DNA from: Streptomyces echinoruber
GTDB taxonomy: Bacteria; Actinomycetota; Actinomycetes; Streptomycetales; Streptomycetaceae
Assembly (NCBI RefSeq): GCF_014651135.1
Contig: NZ_BMWH01000001.1
Coordinates: 309,194 to 373,193 of the forward strand
Length of the DNA: 64,000 nucleotides
Direction of reading: 5' to 3'
Made by a program: the position numbers and the translations under genes. Below, one piece after another: positions 1 to 8,535 of the stretch; within the stretch, counting starts at the first letter, position 1; each line of letters begins with the position of its first letter. Under the pieces are notes generated by a model. It searched no databases, was not told the DNA's origin, and saw only the letters and a program-made list of their open reading frames with translations.

Positions 1-16
1 CCCCCCCCCCCCCCCC
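1..16. repeat. Homopolymer run of 16 C
   Basis: The window opens with sixteen consecutive cytosines followed directly by GGGG. The next 70 bases carry short repeats of the form GATGCGGCCGAC. No gene is visible between here and the TPR gene at 87. The exact length of such a run is hard to sequence and may be wrong. Confidence 0.6.
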
Positions 17-86
17 GGGGTCGGGGCCGGGCGTCGCGGCCGAGGCAGCCGATGCGGCCGACATGGCCGATGCGGCCGGCGCGGGG

Positions 87-467
87 TCAGGAGTCGAACC
101 GCGCGGCCTTCAGATACTGCGGGTTGGGGTCGAGCGCGGCCGCCAGGCGGAAGTGGCGCCTGGCCTGGTCGGGCCGGCCCTGGCGCTCATAGGTGCGGGC
201 GAGCGCGAAGTGGGCGAACGCGTTGTCCGGCTCGCGCTCCAGCACGAGGGAGAACTCCAGCTCGGCGGGCCGCAGTTGCGCCGCCGCGAAGAAGGCCCGG
301 GCGCGCAGCAGCCGGGCGGCCGTGTTCTCGGGGTGGGCGGCGATGACCCCGTCGAGCAGTTTCACGGCGCCCCGCGGGTCGCGGGCGGCGAGCAGTTGCT
401 CGGCGGCCCGGTAGTCGATGACGTGCGTCTCCGGTGAACGTCCGGTGGAATCGCTGGTCTCGGACAC
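87..467 (-). CDS. Tetratricopeptide repeat protein
   Basis: A 126-residue protein built of about three TPR-like helical pairs. The alanine/leucine-rich pattern with NAFAHFALARTYERQGR (about residues 82-98) and a following DPNPQYL is typical of TPRs, which mediate protein-protein contacts. No signal peptide or membrane segment is seen, so it should be cytoplasmic. The GTG start at 467 is preferred because GGAAGGAA lies about 6 nt upstream. It follows coaE on the same strand with a 111-bp gap and may be co-transcribed with it. No partner or pathway can be assigned from sequence; linkage to coaE is the only functional clue. Confidence 0.8.
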   Translation of the reverse strand: MSETSDSTGRSPETHVIDYRAAEQLLAARDPRGAVKLLDGVIAAHPENTAARLLRARAFFAAAQLRPAELEFSLVLEREPDNAFAHFALARTYERQGRPDQARRHFRLAAALDPNPQYLKAARFDS

Positions 468-578
468 GGCACATTCCTTCCCTTGCGAGCAAGGTTCAAC
501 GCCCGCGGGAAGGCCGCTATTCCTGGGTGCCCGGGGTGTCCGGGGTGTCCGGGAGGGTGCCGGGGCTGCCGCCGCCGC

Positions 579-1196
579 TCAGGGCGTCGGCCGGGCCTTG
601 TCCCGGGCTCGGCGTTCCAGGTCGGCCCACACCTCCCGCACGCGCTGCCGGAGCTGCTCGCGCGAGCCGTCGTTGCCGATCACGATGTCCGCGATCTCCA
701 GCCGCTTCTCCCGCGGGGCCTGCGCGGCCATGCGGGCGCGGGCGTCCTCCTCGGTCATGCCGCGCTGCCGGACCAGCCGGTCGAGCTGGGTCTCGGGGCG
801 GGCGTCGACGACGACCACGACGTCGTAGAGCGGGGCGAGGCCGTTCTCCGTGAGGAGGGGCACGTCGTGGACGACGACGGCGTCCTCGGCCGCGGCGGCC
901 TCCAACTCCCGGGAGCGGGCGCCCACCAGGGGGTGGACGATGGAGTTCAGGACGGCCAGCTTCTCCGGGTCGGCGAAGACGATCGAGCCCAGCCGGGGCC
1001 GGTCGAGGCTGCCGTCGGCGGTGAGCACGTCCTCGCCGAAGGCGTCCACGACGGCCGCGAGGCCGGGCGTGCCGGGGGCGACGACCTCGCGCGCGATGCG
1101 GTCCGCGTCGATCAGCACGGCCCCGTGCTCCACGAGCAGCCGCGACACCTCGCTCTTGCCGGCGCCGATGCCGCCGGTCAGACCCACTTTCAGCAT
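579..1196 (-). CDS. coaE: Dephospho-CoA kinase
   Basis: CoaE phosphorylates the 3'-hydroxyl of dephospho-CoA with ATP, the last step of coenzyme A synthesis, in the cytosol. The protein starts [20 protein letters not shown], a perfect P-loop (GxxxxGKS at residues 8-15), followed by ADRIAREVV and the conserved DVPLLTE segment. At 205 residues it matches the usual ~200. The frame stays open upstream to 1472, but the arginine/serine-rich upstream translation has no homology character, so ATG 1196 is the start. The gene lies between the PAC2 gene (upstream, 139 bp away) and the TPR gene, all on the minus strand. Confidence 0.95.
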   Translation of the reverse strand: MLKVGLTGGIGAGKSEVSRLLVEHGAVLIDADRIAREVVAPGTPGLAAVVDAFGEDVLTADGSLDRPRLGSIVFADPEKLAVLNSIVHPLVGARSRELEAAAAEDAVVVHDVPLLTENGLAPLYDVVVVVDARPETQLDRLVRQRGMTEEDARARMAAQAPREKRLEIADIVIGNDGSREQLRQRVREVWADLERRARDKARPTP

Positions 1197-1262
1197 GAGC
1201 GGAAGCTTAGGCCCTGCCGTCGGCGGGCATCCGGTGGGACCGCGTCGGCAGGGCGTCCGGCG

Positions 1263-1326
1263 GGCCCGGAGTGTCCGTGTCCGGGAGCGCGGCAGGCCCG
1301 GAGTGTCCGTGTCCGGGAGCGCGGCT
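1263..1326. repeat. 32-bp tandem duplication after PAC2 gene
   Basis: Two head-to-tail 32-bp units (1263-1294 and 1295-1326) differ only in their last base. They begin GGCCCGGAGTGTCCG and lie in the 3' untranslated stretch 10 bp past the stop codon of the minus-strand PAC2 gene, upstream of coaE. Confidence 0.85.
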
Positions 1327-1335
1327 GGTTCTCGC

Positions 1336-2274
1336 CTAGTTCTCGCCTTCCCGCTCCGCCAGGAACCGCTCGAACTCGCGCCCGATCTCGTCCGCGGACG
1401 GGATCTCCACGGGCTCGGCGAGCATGTTGCCGCGGGTCTGGGCGCCCGCCGCGGCGTCGTACTGGTGCTCAAGTCCCTGGACGAGCGCGGTGAGCTCCTC
1501 GTCGCCCTCCCGGATCTGCCGGTCGATCTCGGTCTGGGTGCGGTGGGCGTCCGTGCGCAGGGAGTGGGCGACGGAGGGCAGGACCAGCCCGGTGGCGGCG
1601 GTGATGGCGTCCAGGACGGTCAGGGCCGCGTCCGGGTAGGGGGAGCGGGCGATGTAGTGCGGGACGTGCGCGGCGACGCCCAGGACGTCGTGGCCGGCCT
1701 GCATGAGGCGGTACTCGACGAGCGCCTCGGCGCTGCCGGGCACCTGCGCCTCCTCGAAGGGGCTGCGGTGGCCGGGCACCAGGTCGGTGCGGTTGCCGTG
1801 CGGGGTCAGGCCCACGGGGCGGGTGTGCGGGACGCCCATGGGGATGCCGTGGAAGTTGACCGCCAGGCGGACCCGCAGCCGCTTCACGATCTGCTGGACG
1901 GCCGCGGCGAAGCGCTCCCACTCCACGTCCGGCTCGGGGCCGGACATCAGCAGGAACGGGGCACCGGTGGCGTCCTGCACGAGGCGCACCTCGATGGCGG
2001 GCTCCTCGTAGGCCACCCACCGGTCGCGCTTGAACGTCAGCAGCGGGCGGCGGGCCCGGTAGTCCACGAGCCGGTCGTGGTCGAAGCGGGCGACCGGCTG
2101 GTGCGGCAGCAGGTCCAGGAGCCGGTCGACGATGAGGTCCCCGGTCTCGCCCGCGTCGATGTATCCGTCGAAGTGGTAGAGCATGACCAGGCCGGCCGAC
2201 TCCTGGGCGAGCGCCATGTCGACGACGGCCAGGCCCTTGGGATCCCACGCGTACAAACCCTGCGGATCAAGCAC
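1336..2274 (-). CDS. PAC2 family (proteasome assembly chaperone-like) protein
   Basis: A 312-residue soluble protein matching the actinobacterial PAC2 family, named after the eukaryotic proteasome assembly chaperone 2. Visible hallmarks are [14 protein letters not shown] near residue 33 (the start of the PAC2 fold), [15 protein letters not shown], and [14 protein letters not shown] in the middle. The C-terminus is an acidic helical tail ([18 protein letters not shown]). The molecular role in bacteria is not established; many actinomycetes have a 20S proteasome, but no proteasome gene is in this window. ATG 2274 opens [10 protein letters not shown] and is the natural start. The gene probably has its own promoter, being 487 bp downstream of rpsA. 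Confidence 0.85.
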   Translation of the reverse strand: MLDPQGLYAWDPKGLAVVDMALAQESAGLVMLYHFDGYIDAGETGDLIVDRLLDLLPHQPVARFDHDRLVDYRARRPLLTFKRDRWVAYEEPAIEVRLVQDATGAPFLLMSGPEPDVEWERFAAAVQQIVKRLRVRLAVNFHGIPMGVPHTRPVGLTPHGNRTDLVPGHRSPFEEAQVPGSAEALVEYRLMQAGHDVLGVAAHVPHYIARSPYPDAALTVLDAITAATGLVLPSVAHSLRTDAHRTQTEIDRQIREGDEELTALVQGLEHQYDAAAGAQTRGNMLAEPVEIPSADEIGREFERFLAEREGEN

Positions 2275-2660
2275 TGTGACGGCTCCTCCTCGTGTCCGTT
2301 ACTGCACAACGTGGTGCAGGGGCACGGGCATTCCCGCCTTCGGGCCTCGGGTTTCGGACCTCGGGTTCCGGGCTCCGGGCTCAGGGCCTTACGGGTCCCG
2401 GTTCGGGGCCTTGCGGGCTCCGGGCCTTGCGGGCTCCGGCTCCGGGCTTGGAGACCCGACCCGGTTCCGTACTTCGAGCTCCGGTTCCGGGACCGCGGGG
2501 GCGCAGCCCGGCTGCGCGTCCCGTCGGCCGTTCGCCGCGCCGCGTATCGCCGACCATGCGCTCATGCGCTTATGCGGCTCATGCGCCGTGCGCGCGGCGT
2601 GCGCTGCGTGTCGCCGGAACGGCCGGAGCGGCCGGAGCGGCGGGGCCCGTGATCACACGG
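2275..2660. other. Intergenic, degenerate GGGCTCC repeats
   Basis: The space between rpsA and the PAC2 gene holds no convincing gene. From about 2335 to 2500 it is made of degenerate CGGGCTC/CGGGTTC units, including two adjacent copies of GGGCCTTGCGGGCTCC around 2405-2437. A second patch of ATGCGCTC-like repeats lies at 2556-2590. The PAC2 promoter must be here, but I see no confident -35/-10 pair. Confidence 0.6.
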
Positions 2661-2696
2661 CTGCGGGGCCCGCCCCCGGAGGGACGGACCCCGCAG
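2661..2696 (-). terminator. Second hairpin downstream of rpsA
   Basis: CTGCGGGG (2661-2668) pairs with CCCCGCAG (2689-2696) around a 20-nt loop. It lies 15 bp beyond the main rpsA hairpin and may act as a back-up terminator. Confidence 0.5.
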
Positions 2697-2710
2697 TCAC
2701 CGGTCATCGT

Positions 2711-2737
2711 GCCGCCGAGCGGTCACCGCTCGGCGGC
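2711..2737 (-). terminator. rpsA transcription terminator
   Basis: A perfect 11-bp stem (GCCGCCGAGCG with CGCTCGGCGGC) closes a 5-nt loop, centred about 37 nt past the rpsA stop codon. There is no U tract, which is normal for high-GC actinomycete terminators. Confidence 0.75.
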
Positions 2738-2760
2738 CGTGTCTCGGCCTCGGCAGTGCC

Positions 2761-4251
2761 TCAGCTCTGGCCGCCGGCGAGCTTCTCGCGCAGCGCGGCC
2801 AGCGCCTCGTCCGACGCCAGGGCGCCGGAGTTGTCGCCGCCCTCGGAGGAGTACGAGCCGCCGGAGGCACCGGCACCCGCGCCCTCGCCGGTCTCGGCCG
2901 CGGCAGCGGCGTCGGCCTCGCGGGACTTGATGACCTGCTGCTGGTGCTGCTCGAAGCGGGCCTGCGCCTCGGCGTACTGGCGCTCCCACTCCTCGCGCTG
3001 CTTCTCGTAGCCCGGCAGCCAGTCGTTGGTCTCCGGGTCGAAGCCCTCGGGGTAGATGTAGTTGCCCTGCTCGTCGTAGGACGCGGCCATGCCGTAGAGG
3101 GTCGGGTCGAACTCGACGGCGGTCGGGTCGGCACCGAAGGCCTCGTTGGCCTGCTTCAGCGAGAGGCTGATGCGACGGCGCTCGAGGTCGATGTCGATGA
3201 CCTTGACGAAGATCTCGTCGCCGACCTGGACGACCTGCTCCGGGATCTCCACGTGGCGCTCGGCCAGCTCGGAGATGTGGACCAGACCCTCGATGCCCTC
3301 GTCCACGCGGACGAACGCACCGAACGGCACCAGCTTGGTGACCTTGCCCGGGACGACCTGGCCGATCTGGTGGGTGCGGGCGAACTGCTGCCACGGGTCT
3401 TCCTGGGTCGCCTTCAGCGACAGGGAGACGCGCTCGCGGTCCATGTCGACGTCGAGGACCTCGACGGTGACCTCCTGGCCGACCTCGACGACCTCGGAGG
3501 GGTGGTCGATGTGCTTCCAGGACAGCTCCGAGACGTGGACCAGGCCGTCGACGCCACCCAGGTCCACGAAGGCACCGAAGTTGACGATCGAGGAGACCAC
3601 ACCGGAACGGACCTGACCCTTCTGCAGGGTCGTGAGGAACGTCTGGCGGACCTCGGACTGGGTCTGCTCGAGCCAGGCACGGCGGGACAGGACCACGTTG
3701 TTGCGGTTCTTGTCCAGCTCAATGATCTTCGCCTCGAGCTCCTTGCCGACGTACGGCTGGAGATCACGGACGCGGCGCATCTCGACGAGAGAGGCCGGCA
3801 GGAAGCCACGGAGGCCGATGTCGAGGATGAGACCACCCTTGACGACCTCGATGACGGTACCGGTGACGATGCCGTCCTCTTCCTTGATCTTCTCGATGGT
3901 GCCCCAGGCACGCTCGTACTGGGCGCGCTTCTTCGAGAGGATCAGGCGGCCTTCCTTGTCCTCCTTCTGGAGAACCAGGGCCTCGATCTCGTCGCCGACA
4001 GCGACGACCTCGTGCGGGTCGACGTCGTGCTTGATCGAGAGCTCGCGGCTGGGGATGACACCCTCAGTCTTGTAGCCGATGTCGAGCAGGACCTCGTCCC
4101 GGTCGACCTTCACGATGACGCCGTCGACGATGTCGCCGTCGTTGAAGTACTTGATCGTCTCGTCGATCGCTGCGAGGAACGCTTCCTCGTTACCGATGTC
4201 GTTGACCGCGACCTGGGGGGTGGTGGCGGTGGTCTCGGTGCTGCTCGTCAT
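2761..4251 (-). CDS. rpsA: 30S ribosomal protein S1
   Basis: S1 helps the 30S subunit bind and unfold mRNA. The 496-residue product has four S1 (OB-fold) repeats at roughly residues 35-105, 120-190, 208-276 and 293-362. Clear repeat cores are GVIVKVDRDEVLLDIGYKTEG, VNFGAFVDLGGVDGLVHVSE and VPFGAFVRVDEGIEGLVHIS. A low-complexity Ala/Gly/Ser tail follows (residues ~440-496). Actinobacterial S1 proteins have four repeats rather than the six of E. coli, so this is full length. ATG 4251 gives the family N-terminus MTSSTETTATTP; upstream translation is leader sequence. The gene is monocistronic, with a promoter near 4480 and a hairpin at 2711-2737. Confidence 0.97.
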   Translation of the reverse strand: MTSSTETTATTPQVAVNDIGNEEAFLAAIDETIKYFNDGDIVDGVIVKVDRDEVLLDIGYKTEGVIPSRELSIKHDVDPHEVVAVGDEIEALVLQKEDKEGRLILSKKRAQYERAWGTIEKIKEEDGIVTGTVIEVVKGGLILDIGLRGFLPASLVEMRRVRDLQPYVGKELEAKIIELDKNRNNVVLSRRAWLEQTQSEVRQTFLTTLQKGQVRSGVVSSIVNFGAFVDLGGVDGLVHVSELSWKHIDHPSEVVEVGQEVTVEVLDVDMDRERVSLSLKATQEDPWQQFARTHQIGQVVPGKVTKLVPFGAFVRVDEGIEGLVHISELAERHVEIPEQVVQVGDEIFVKVIDIDLERRRISLSLKQANEAFGADPTAVEFDPTLYGMAASYDEQGNYIYPEGFDPETNDWLPGYEKQREEWERQYAEAQARFEQHQQQVIKSREADAAAAAETGEGAGAGASGGSYSSEGGDNSGALASDEALAALREKLAGGQS

Positions 4252-4645
4252 GTGGTAAAGGGCTCCGGTACGGACATTGAAGTCGTAGGTACTGCTCACG
4301 CTGGAGCCCGTTTCGCTCTGCAGAAGCCGGACAGCCAAGGAAGCGCCGGACAAGCAGTGCCCTTTCGGGCCCCGCCGACCGACGCCTCGACAACCGAGGG
4401 GACATACATACAGATGCGAGCGCAGCCTGCTCCGTCCGAGGCGCGCAGGCCCGCAGCGCAACTTGTAGCATACGGGGGCAGCCCAGCAGGGTCAATGCGC
4501 GAAGGCGCACAGCCGGGGCGGATCGCCGCATTCCCGGCAGAAATTCCGTCCCTTCAGGCCACGCGGGTCCCGCGGTGTCCCCGGAGCGACACCGGACGGC
4601 GCCCCCGGGCCGGGCTGGACGAAGGGTACGACGAGGGAGCCGACC
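4252..4645. other. Divergent intergenic region, rpsA leader
   Basis: This 394-bp gap separates minus-strand rpsA from the plus-strand methyltransferase. From the predicted rpsA start of transcription (about 4460) to its ATG lies an untranslated leader of about 210 nt. No small ORF with a convincing ribosome site is seen in it. The plus-strand part (4500-4645) must contain the methyltransferase promoter, which I could not recognise. Confidence 0.6.
4467..4495 (-). promoter_or_regulatory. rpsA promoter (sigma-HrdB type)
   Basis: On the minus strand TTGACC (4495-4490) and TATGCT (4472-4467) are separated by exactly 17 nt. They fit the TTGACN / TANNNT consensus of the housekeeping sigma factor. 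Transcription would begin near 4460. Confidence 0.8.
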
Positions 4646-5455
4646 ATCCAAGAGCCCGAACCGTTCGAGCCGGAGGCCACCCGCCGGGAGGCCGGTGTCG
4701 CGGAGAGCACCCGCGCCAACCGGGGCTGGTGGGACCGCAACGCCGACGAGTACCAGAGGGACCACGGCACCTTCCTGGGCGACGACCGCTTCGTGTGGGG
4801 CCCGGAGGGCCTGGACGAGGCGGAGGCGGGGCTGCTCGGCCCGCCGGAGGACCTGCGGGGCAAGGACGTCCTGGAGGTCGGCGCCGGGGCCGCCCAGTGC
4901 GCGCGCTGGCTGGCCCGGCAGGGCGCGTGGCCGGTCGCCCTCGACCTGTCCCACCGGCAGTTGCAGCACGCGCTGCGCATCGGCGGGTCGTTCCCCCTGG
5001 TGTGCGCCGACGCGGCCGCGCTGCCCTTCCGGGACGGCTCCTTCGACCTGGCCTGCTCGGCGTACGGGGCGCTGCCCTTCGTCGCCGACCCGCGGCTGGT
5101 GCTGCGCGAGGTGCGCCGGGTGCTGCGTCCGGGCGGCCGCCTCGTGTTCTCCGTGACCCATCCGATCCGCTGGGCCTTCCCGGACGAGCCGGGGCCCGAG
5201 GGCCTGTCCGTCTCCGCGTCCTACTTCGACCGCACGCCCTACGTCGAGCAGGACGAGGAGGGCCGCGCGGTGTACGTCGAGCACCACCGCACCCTCGGCG
5301 ACCGGGTCCGGGACGTGGTGGCCTGCGGCTTCCGGCTGGTGGACCTGGTCGAGCCGGAGTGGCCCGAGTGGAACACCTCGGAGTGGGGCGGCTGGTCGCC
5401 GCTGCGTGGCCGGCTGATCCCGGGCACCGCGATCTTCGTGTGCGAGCGGGACTGA
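4646..5455 (+). CDS. Class I SAM-dependent methyltransferase, possible ATC start
   Basis: The core has the Rossmann motif DVLEVGAGAAQCARWL, then VALDLSHRQL, an acidic VCADAAALPFRDGSFDLA and LREVRRVLRPGGRLVFSVTH, which are motifs I, post-I, II and III of class I methyltransferases. The substrate is unknown. The first canonical start in frame is GTG 4793, but family-like coding sequence extends upstream (STRANRGWWDRNADEYQ and GDDRFVWGPEG), so GTG 4793 would truncate a conserved N-terminus. In frame upstream there is no ATG, GTG or TTG back to at least 4559. A strong ribosome site, GAGGGAG at 4633-4639, sits 6 nt before ATC 4646. I place the start there, giving 269 residues, as an inference. Confidence 0.75.
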   Translation: MQEPEPFEPEATRREAGVAESTRANRGWWDRNADEYQRDHGTFLGDDRFVWGPEGLDEAEAGLLGPPEDLRGKDVLEVGAGAAQCARWLARQGAWPVALDLSHRQLQHALRIGGSFPLVCADAAALPFRDGSFDLACSAYGALPFVADPRLVLREVRRVLRPGGRLVFSVTHPIRWAFPDEPGPEGLSVSASYFDRTPYVEQDEEGRAVYVEHHRTLGDRVRDVVACGFRLVDLVEPEWPEWNTSEWGGWSPLRGRLIPGTAIFVCERD

Positions 5456-5474
5456 GGCTCCCCGGCACGGGCGG

Positions 5475-5489
5475 GGCGGGTCTCCCGCC
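5475..5489 (+). terminator. Weak hairpin after methyltransferase gene
   Basis: GGCGGG (5475-5480) pairs with CCCGCC (5484-5489), 20 nt after the stop codon. The following 100 bp carries three near copies of GGCAGGTTCCCTGCC, each also able to fold on itself. Together they probably end the methyltransferase transcript before hrpB. Confidence 0.4.
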
Positions 5490-5679
5490 GGACGGGGCGG
5501 ATTCCCTGCCGTCAGTGCCGTTGGTGGGGGCAGGTTCCCTGCCGCGACAAGGGCAGGTTCCCTCCCGGGCAGGGCGCACGCGCCGGGGGCGGGACGTTCC
5601 CGTCGGCACGTCCTGCGTCCCGCCGCCGTCGGGGGCGCGCGTGTGAAGGGCGTTCCCGCCGGCGTACGACACTAGGGGC

Positions 5680-8301
5680 GTGATCCGTGACGACGCCCTG
5701 GACGCCCTGCCCGTACGCGGCGCCCTGCCCGCCCTGACCGAGGCCCTGGAGCGGCACGGCACCGCGGTCCTCGTCGCGCCGCCCGGCACCGGCAAGACGA
5801 CGCTGGTGCCGCTCGCGCTGGCCGGTCTGGTGGGCGCGGGGCCCGCGCGGCGGGTGGTCGTGGCCGAGCCGCGGCGGATCGCGGCGCGGGCGGCGGCGCG
5901 GCGGATGGCGTGGCTGCTGGGTGAGCGGCCCGGGGAGAGCGTCGGGTTCACGGTGCGCGGGGAGCGGGTCGTCGGGCCGCACACGCGCGTGGAGGTCGTC
6001 ACCACCGGTGTGCTGCTGCAGCGGCTGCAGCGCGACCAGGAACTGGCGGGCGTGGACGCCGTCCTGCTCGACGAGTGCCACGAGCGGCACCTGGACGCCG
6101 ACACCGCGGCCGCGTTCCTGTGGGACGTGCGTGAGACGCTGCGGCCGGAGCTGCGGCTGGTGGCCGCGTCGGCCACGACCGACGCGGAGGGCTGGGCGCG
6201 GCTGCTGGGCGGTGCGCCGGTGGTGACGGCGGAGGGTGCCGCGCACCCGGTGGAGGTGGTGTGGGCGCCTCCCGCGCGCCCCGTACGGCCGCCGCACGGC
6301 ACGCGCGTGGATCCCGCGCTGCTGGCCCACGTGGCGTCGGTGGTGCGGCGGGCGCTGGCCGAGCGGCCGGGGGACGTGCTGTGCTTCCTGCCGGGCGTGG
6401 GCGAGCTCGCCCGGGTGGCCGGGCTGCTCGGGGACCTGGGGGACCTGGGGGACCTGGGGGACCTGGGGGACATCGACGTGCTGCAGGTGCACGGGCGGGC
6501 GCCGGCGGCGGTGCAGGACGCGGTGCTGTCCCCGGCACGGCGGCGGCGGGTGGTGCTGGCGACCTCGGTGGCGGAGTCGTCGCTGACGGTGCCCGGGGTG
6601 CGGGTGGTCGTCGACTCCGGGCTGGCGCGCGAGCCGCGCGTCGACCACGCGCGCGGGCTGAGCGCGCTGGCGACCGTACGGGCCTCGCTGGCGGCGGCGC
6701 GGCAGCGGGCCGGGCGCGCGGGGCGTGAGGCGCCGGGTGTCGTCTACCGGTGCTGGGCGGAGGCGGAGGAGGCGCGTCTGCCGCGCTTCCCCTCCCCCGA
6801 GATCAGGGTGGCCGACCTGACGGCGTTCGCCCTGCAGGCGGCGTGCTGGGGCGATCCGGACGCCTCCGGGCTGGCGCTGCTGGACCCGCCGCCCGCCGGG
6901 GCGATGACGGCGGCGCGGGCCGCCCTGGAGGCGGTGGGGGCGGTGGACGCCGCCGGCCGGGCCACCGGGCGGGGCGTGCGGCTGGCCCGGCTGGGTGTGC
7001 ATCCGCGCCTGGGGCGGGCCCTGCTGGACGCGGACGCCCCGGACGACCGGGTCGCCGAGGTGGTCGCGCTGCTCGGCGAGGAGGCGCCCCGGGAGTACGG
7101 GGACGATCTCGCCGGTGCCGTGCGGCGGGCCCGGCGCGGAGGCGACGCCTACGCGCGGCGCTGGGCCGCCGAGGTGCGGCGGCTGCGGACCGTGCGCGGG
7201 GAGGGGACGGCCCGTTCCGCTGCCCCGGAAGCCGCGGCCGGGGCAGGCGGCCGGGGAGCCGCGGCCGGGGCGGACGCCCGGGCCCGGGGAGCCGCGGCCG
7301 GGGCGGACGCCGCCTGGGGCGCCGACGACGAGCGGGTCGCCGGGCTCGTCGCCGCTCTCGCTTTCCCCGAGCGGGTCGCCCGGCTGGACGGAGGGTCGTA
7401 CCTCATGGCCTCCGGCACCCGCGCCGAGCTCGCCGAGGGGTCCGCCCTGCACGGCGCCCCCTGGATCGCCGTCGCCGTCGCCGACCGGCCGCTCGGCAGG
7501 GTGCACGCGCGCGTGCGGCTCGGCGCCGTGATCGACGAGGACGTGGCGCGGGCCGCCGCCGGGGCGCTGCTCCAGGAGCGGCAGGAGGTGCACTGGGCGG
7601 ACGGGGATGTCGTGGCGCGGCGGGTGGAGCGGCTCGGTGCGATCGAGCTGGCGGTGCGGCCCTTGGCCGACGCCGACGCCGGGCTCGTGCGCGGCGCCCT
7701 GCTGGAGGGGCTGCGGCAGGAGGGGTTCGGGCTGCTGCGGTGGACGCCGGAGGGGCGGGTGCTGCGGCAGCGGCTGGCGTTCCTGCACCGGCACCTCGGC
7801 GAGCCGTGGCCCGACGTGTCCGACGACGCGTTGCACGCGCGTGTGCAGGACTGGCTGGAGCCGGAGCTGAGCCGGGCCCGGCGCCGGGCCGACCTCGCCC
7901 GGATCGACGCCCGGGAGGCGCTCGCCCGGCTGCTGCCGTGGGCGTCCGGGGAGGCGGCGCGGCTGGACGAGCTCGCGCCGGAGCGGATCACCGTGCCCAG
8001 CGGGTCCCGGGTCCGGGTCGACTACGCCGATCCGGAGCGGCCGGTGCTGGCGGTGAAGCTGCAGGAGATGTTCGGTCTGGAGCGCACCCCGGAGGTGGCC
8101 GGGGTGCCGCTGCTCGTCCACCTGCTCTCCCCCGCGGGCCGGCCCGCCGCCGTCACCGCCGACCTCGCCTCCTTCTGGCGGGACGGCTACCGCGCCGTGC
8201 GGGCGGAGTTGCGCGGGCGGTACCCGAAGCACCCGTGGCCGGAGGATCCGGCGGCCGCGGAACCGACCCGGCACACCAACGCCCGGCTCCGGCGCGCCTG
8301 A
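5680..8301 (+). CDS. hrpB: ATP-dependent RNA helicase HrpB
   Basis: An 873-residue DExH-box helicase of the HrpB family, ATP-driven and presumed to act on RNA; its cellular job is poorly known. Walker A is APPGTGKTT (33-41), the DExH box is DECH (131-134), motif III is SAT (164-166), and AGRAGREAPGVVYR is the arginine-finger motif VI. The C-terminal HrpB-specific region includes GRYPKHPWPEDP. Two in-frame repeats are notable: four exact copies of the 9-bp unit GGGACCTGG (6431-6466, residues GDL) in the helicase core, and a 33-bp Ala/Gly duplication near 7253-7318 in the linker. The GTG start at 5680 is the first in frame. It converges on the transglycosylase gene. Confidence 0.92.
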   Translation: MIRDDALDALPVRGALPALTEALERHGTAVLVAPPGTGKTTLVPLALAGLVGAGPARRVVVAEPRRIAARAAARRMAWLLGERPGESVGFTVRGERVVGPHTRVEVVTTGVLLQRLQRDQELAGVDAVLLDECHERHLDADTAAAFLWDVRETLRPELRLVAASATTDAEGWARLLGGAPVVTAEGAAHPVEVVWAPPARPVRPPHGTRVDPALLAHVASVVRRALAERPGDVLCFLPGVGELARVAGLLGDLGDLGDLGDLGDIDVLQVHGRAPAAVQDAVLSPARRRRVVLATSVAESSLTVPGVRVVVDSGLAREPRVDHARGLSALATVRASLAAARQRAGRAGREAPGVVYRCWAEAEEARLPRFPSPEIRVADLTAFALQAACWGDPDASGLALLDPPPAGAMTAARAALEAVGAVDAAGRATGRGVRLARLGVHPRLGRALLDADAPDDRVAEVVALLGEEAPREYGDDLAGAVRRARRGGDAYARRWAAEVRRLRTVRGEGTARSAAPEAAAGAGGRGAAAGADARARGAAAGADAAWGADDERVAGLVAALAFPERVARLDGGSYLMASGTRAELAEGSALHGAPWIAVAVADRPLGRVHARVRLGAVIDEDVARAAAGALLQERQEVHWADGDVVARRVERLGAIELAVRPLADADAGLVRGALLEGLRQEGFGLLRWTPEGRVLRQRLAFLHRHLGEPWPDVSDDALHARVQDWLEPELSRARRRADLARIDAREALARLLPWASGEAARLDELAPERITVPSGSRVRVDYADPERPVLAVKLQEMFGLERTPEVAGVPLLVHLLSPAGRPAAVTADLASFWRDGYRAVRAELRGRYPKHPWPEDPAAAEPTRHTNARLRRA

Positions 8302-8333
8302 GGGCGGTGACGCCGGTCCACAGCCCGGGCGTG

Positions 8334-8352
8334 ACGTCATGTCATATGACGT
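8334..8352. promoter_or_regulatory. Inverted repeat ACGTCAT-N5-ATGACGT
   Basis: A perfect 7-bp dyad with a 5-bp spacer lies between the convergent hrpB and transglycosylase genes. A second dyad, GCGCGTAC (8363-8370) with GTACGCGC (8383-8390), follows 10 bp later. Being between two 3' ends, they are more likely part of transcript-end structure than operators. Confidence 0.5.
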
Positions 8353-8392
8353 ATGTGCGCGGGCGCGTACGGCCTCTGGTGCGTACGCGCCG

Positions 8393-8424
8393 GGGGCGCC
8401 CACCGCGTAAAGCGGGGGCGCCCC
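8393..8424. terminator. Bidirectional terminator hrpB / transglycosylase
   Basis: GGGGCGCCC (8393-8401) pairs with GGGCGCCCC (8416-8424) around a 14-nt loop. It lies 92 nt after hrpB and about 110 nt after the stop of the convergent minus-strand gene, so it can serve both. Confidence 0.6.
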
Positions 8425-8476
8425 TTCGGGAACGCCTCTCCAAGAGCGTGCTCCGGAATTCGGAGCGTGCCGCCGT

Positions 8477-8535
8477 GGCCTCAGGCCGGCCTCGGACGGC
8501 CTCAGGCCGGCCTCGGACGGCCTCGGACGGCCTCA
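8477..8535. repeat. 21-bp tandem repeats at transglycosylase 3' end
   Basis: Units GGCCTCAGGCCGGCCTCGGA plus C occur at 8477-8497 and 8498-8518, then shortened copies run to the stop codon of the minus-strand gene (TCA, 8533-8535). Each full unit contains a TCA in the same context as the true stop, as if the gene end had been copied repeatedly. Confidence 0.75.

Noticed and set aside
2944..5646. 900-codon plus-strand open frame across rpsA and the methyltransferase
   Set aside because: It lies antisense to rpsA and has a repetitive Asp/Leu/Val composition produced by GC-rich codon bias; rpsA and the methyltransferase explain the sequence.
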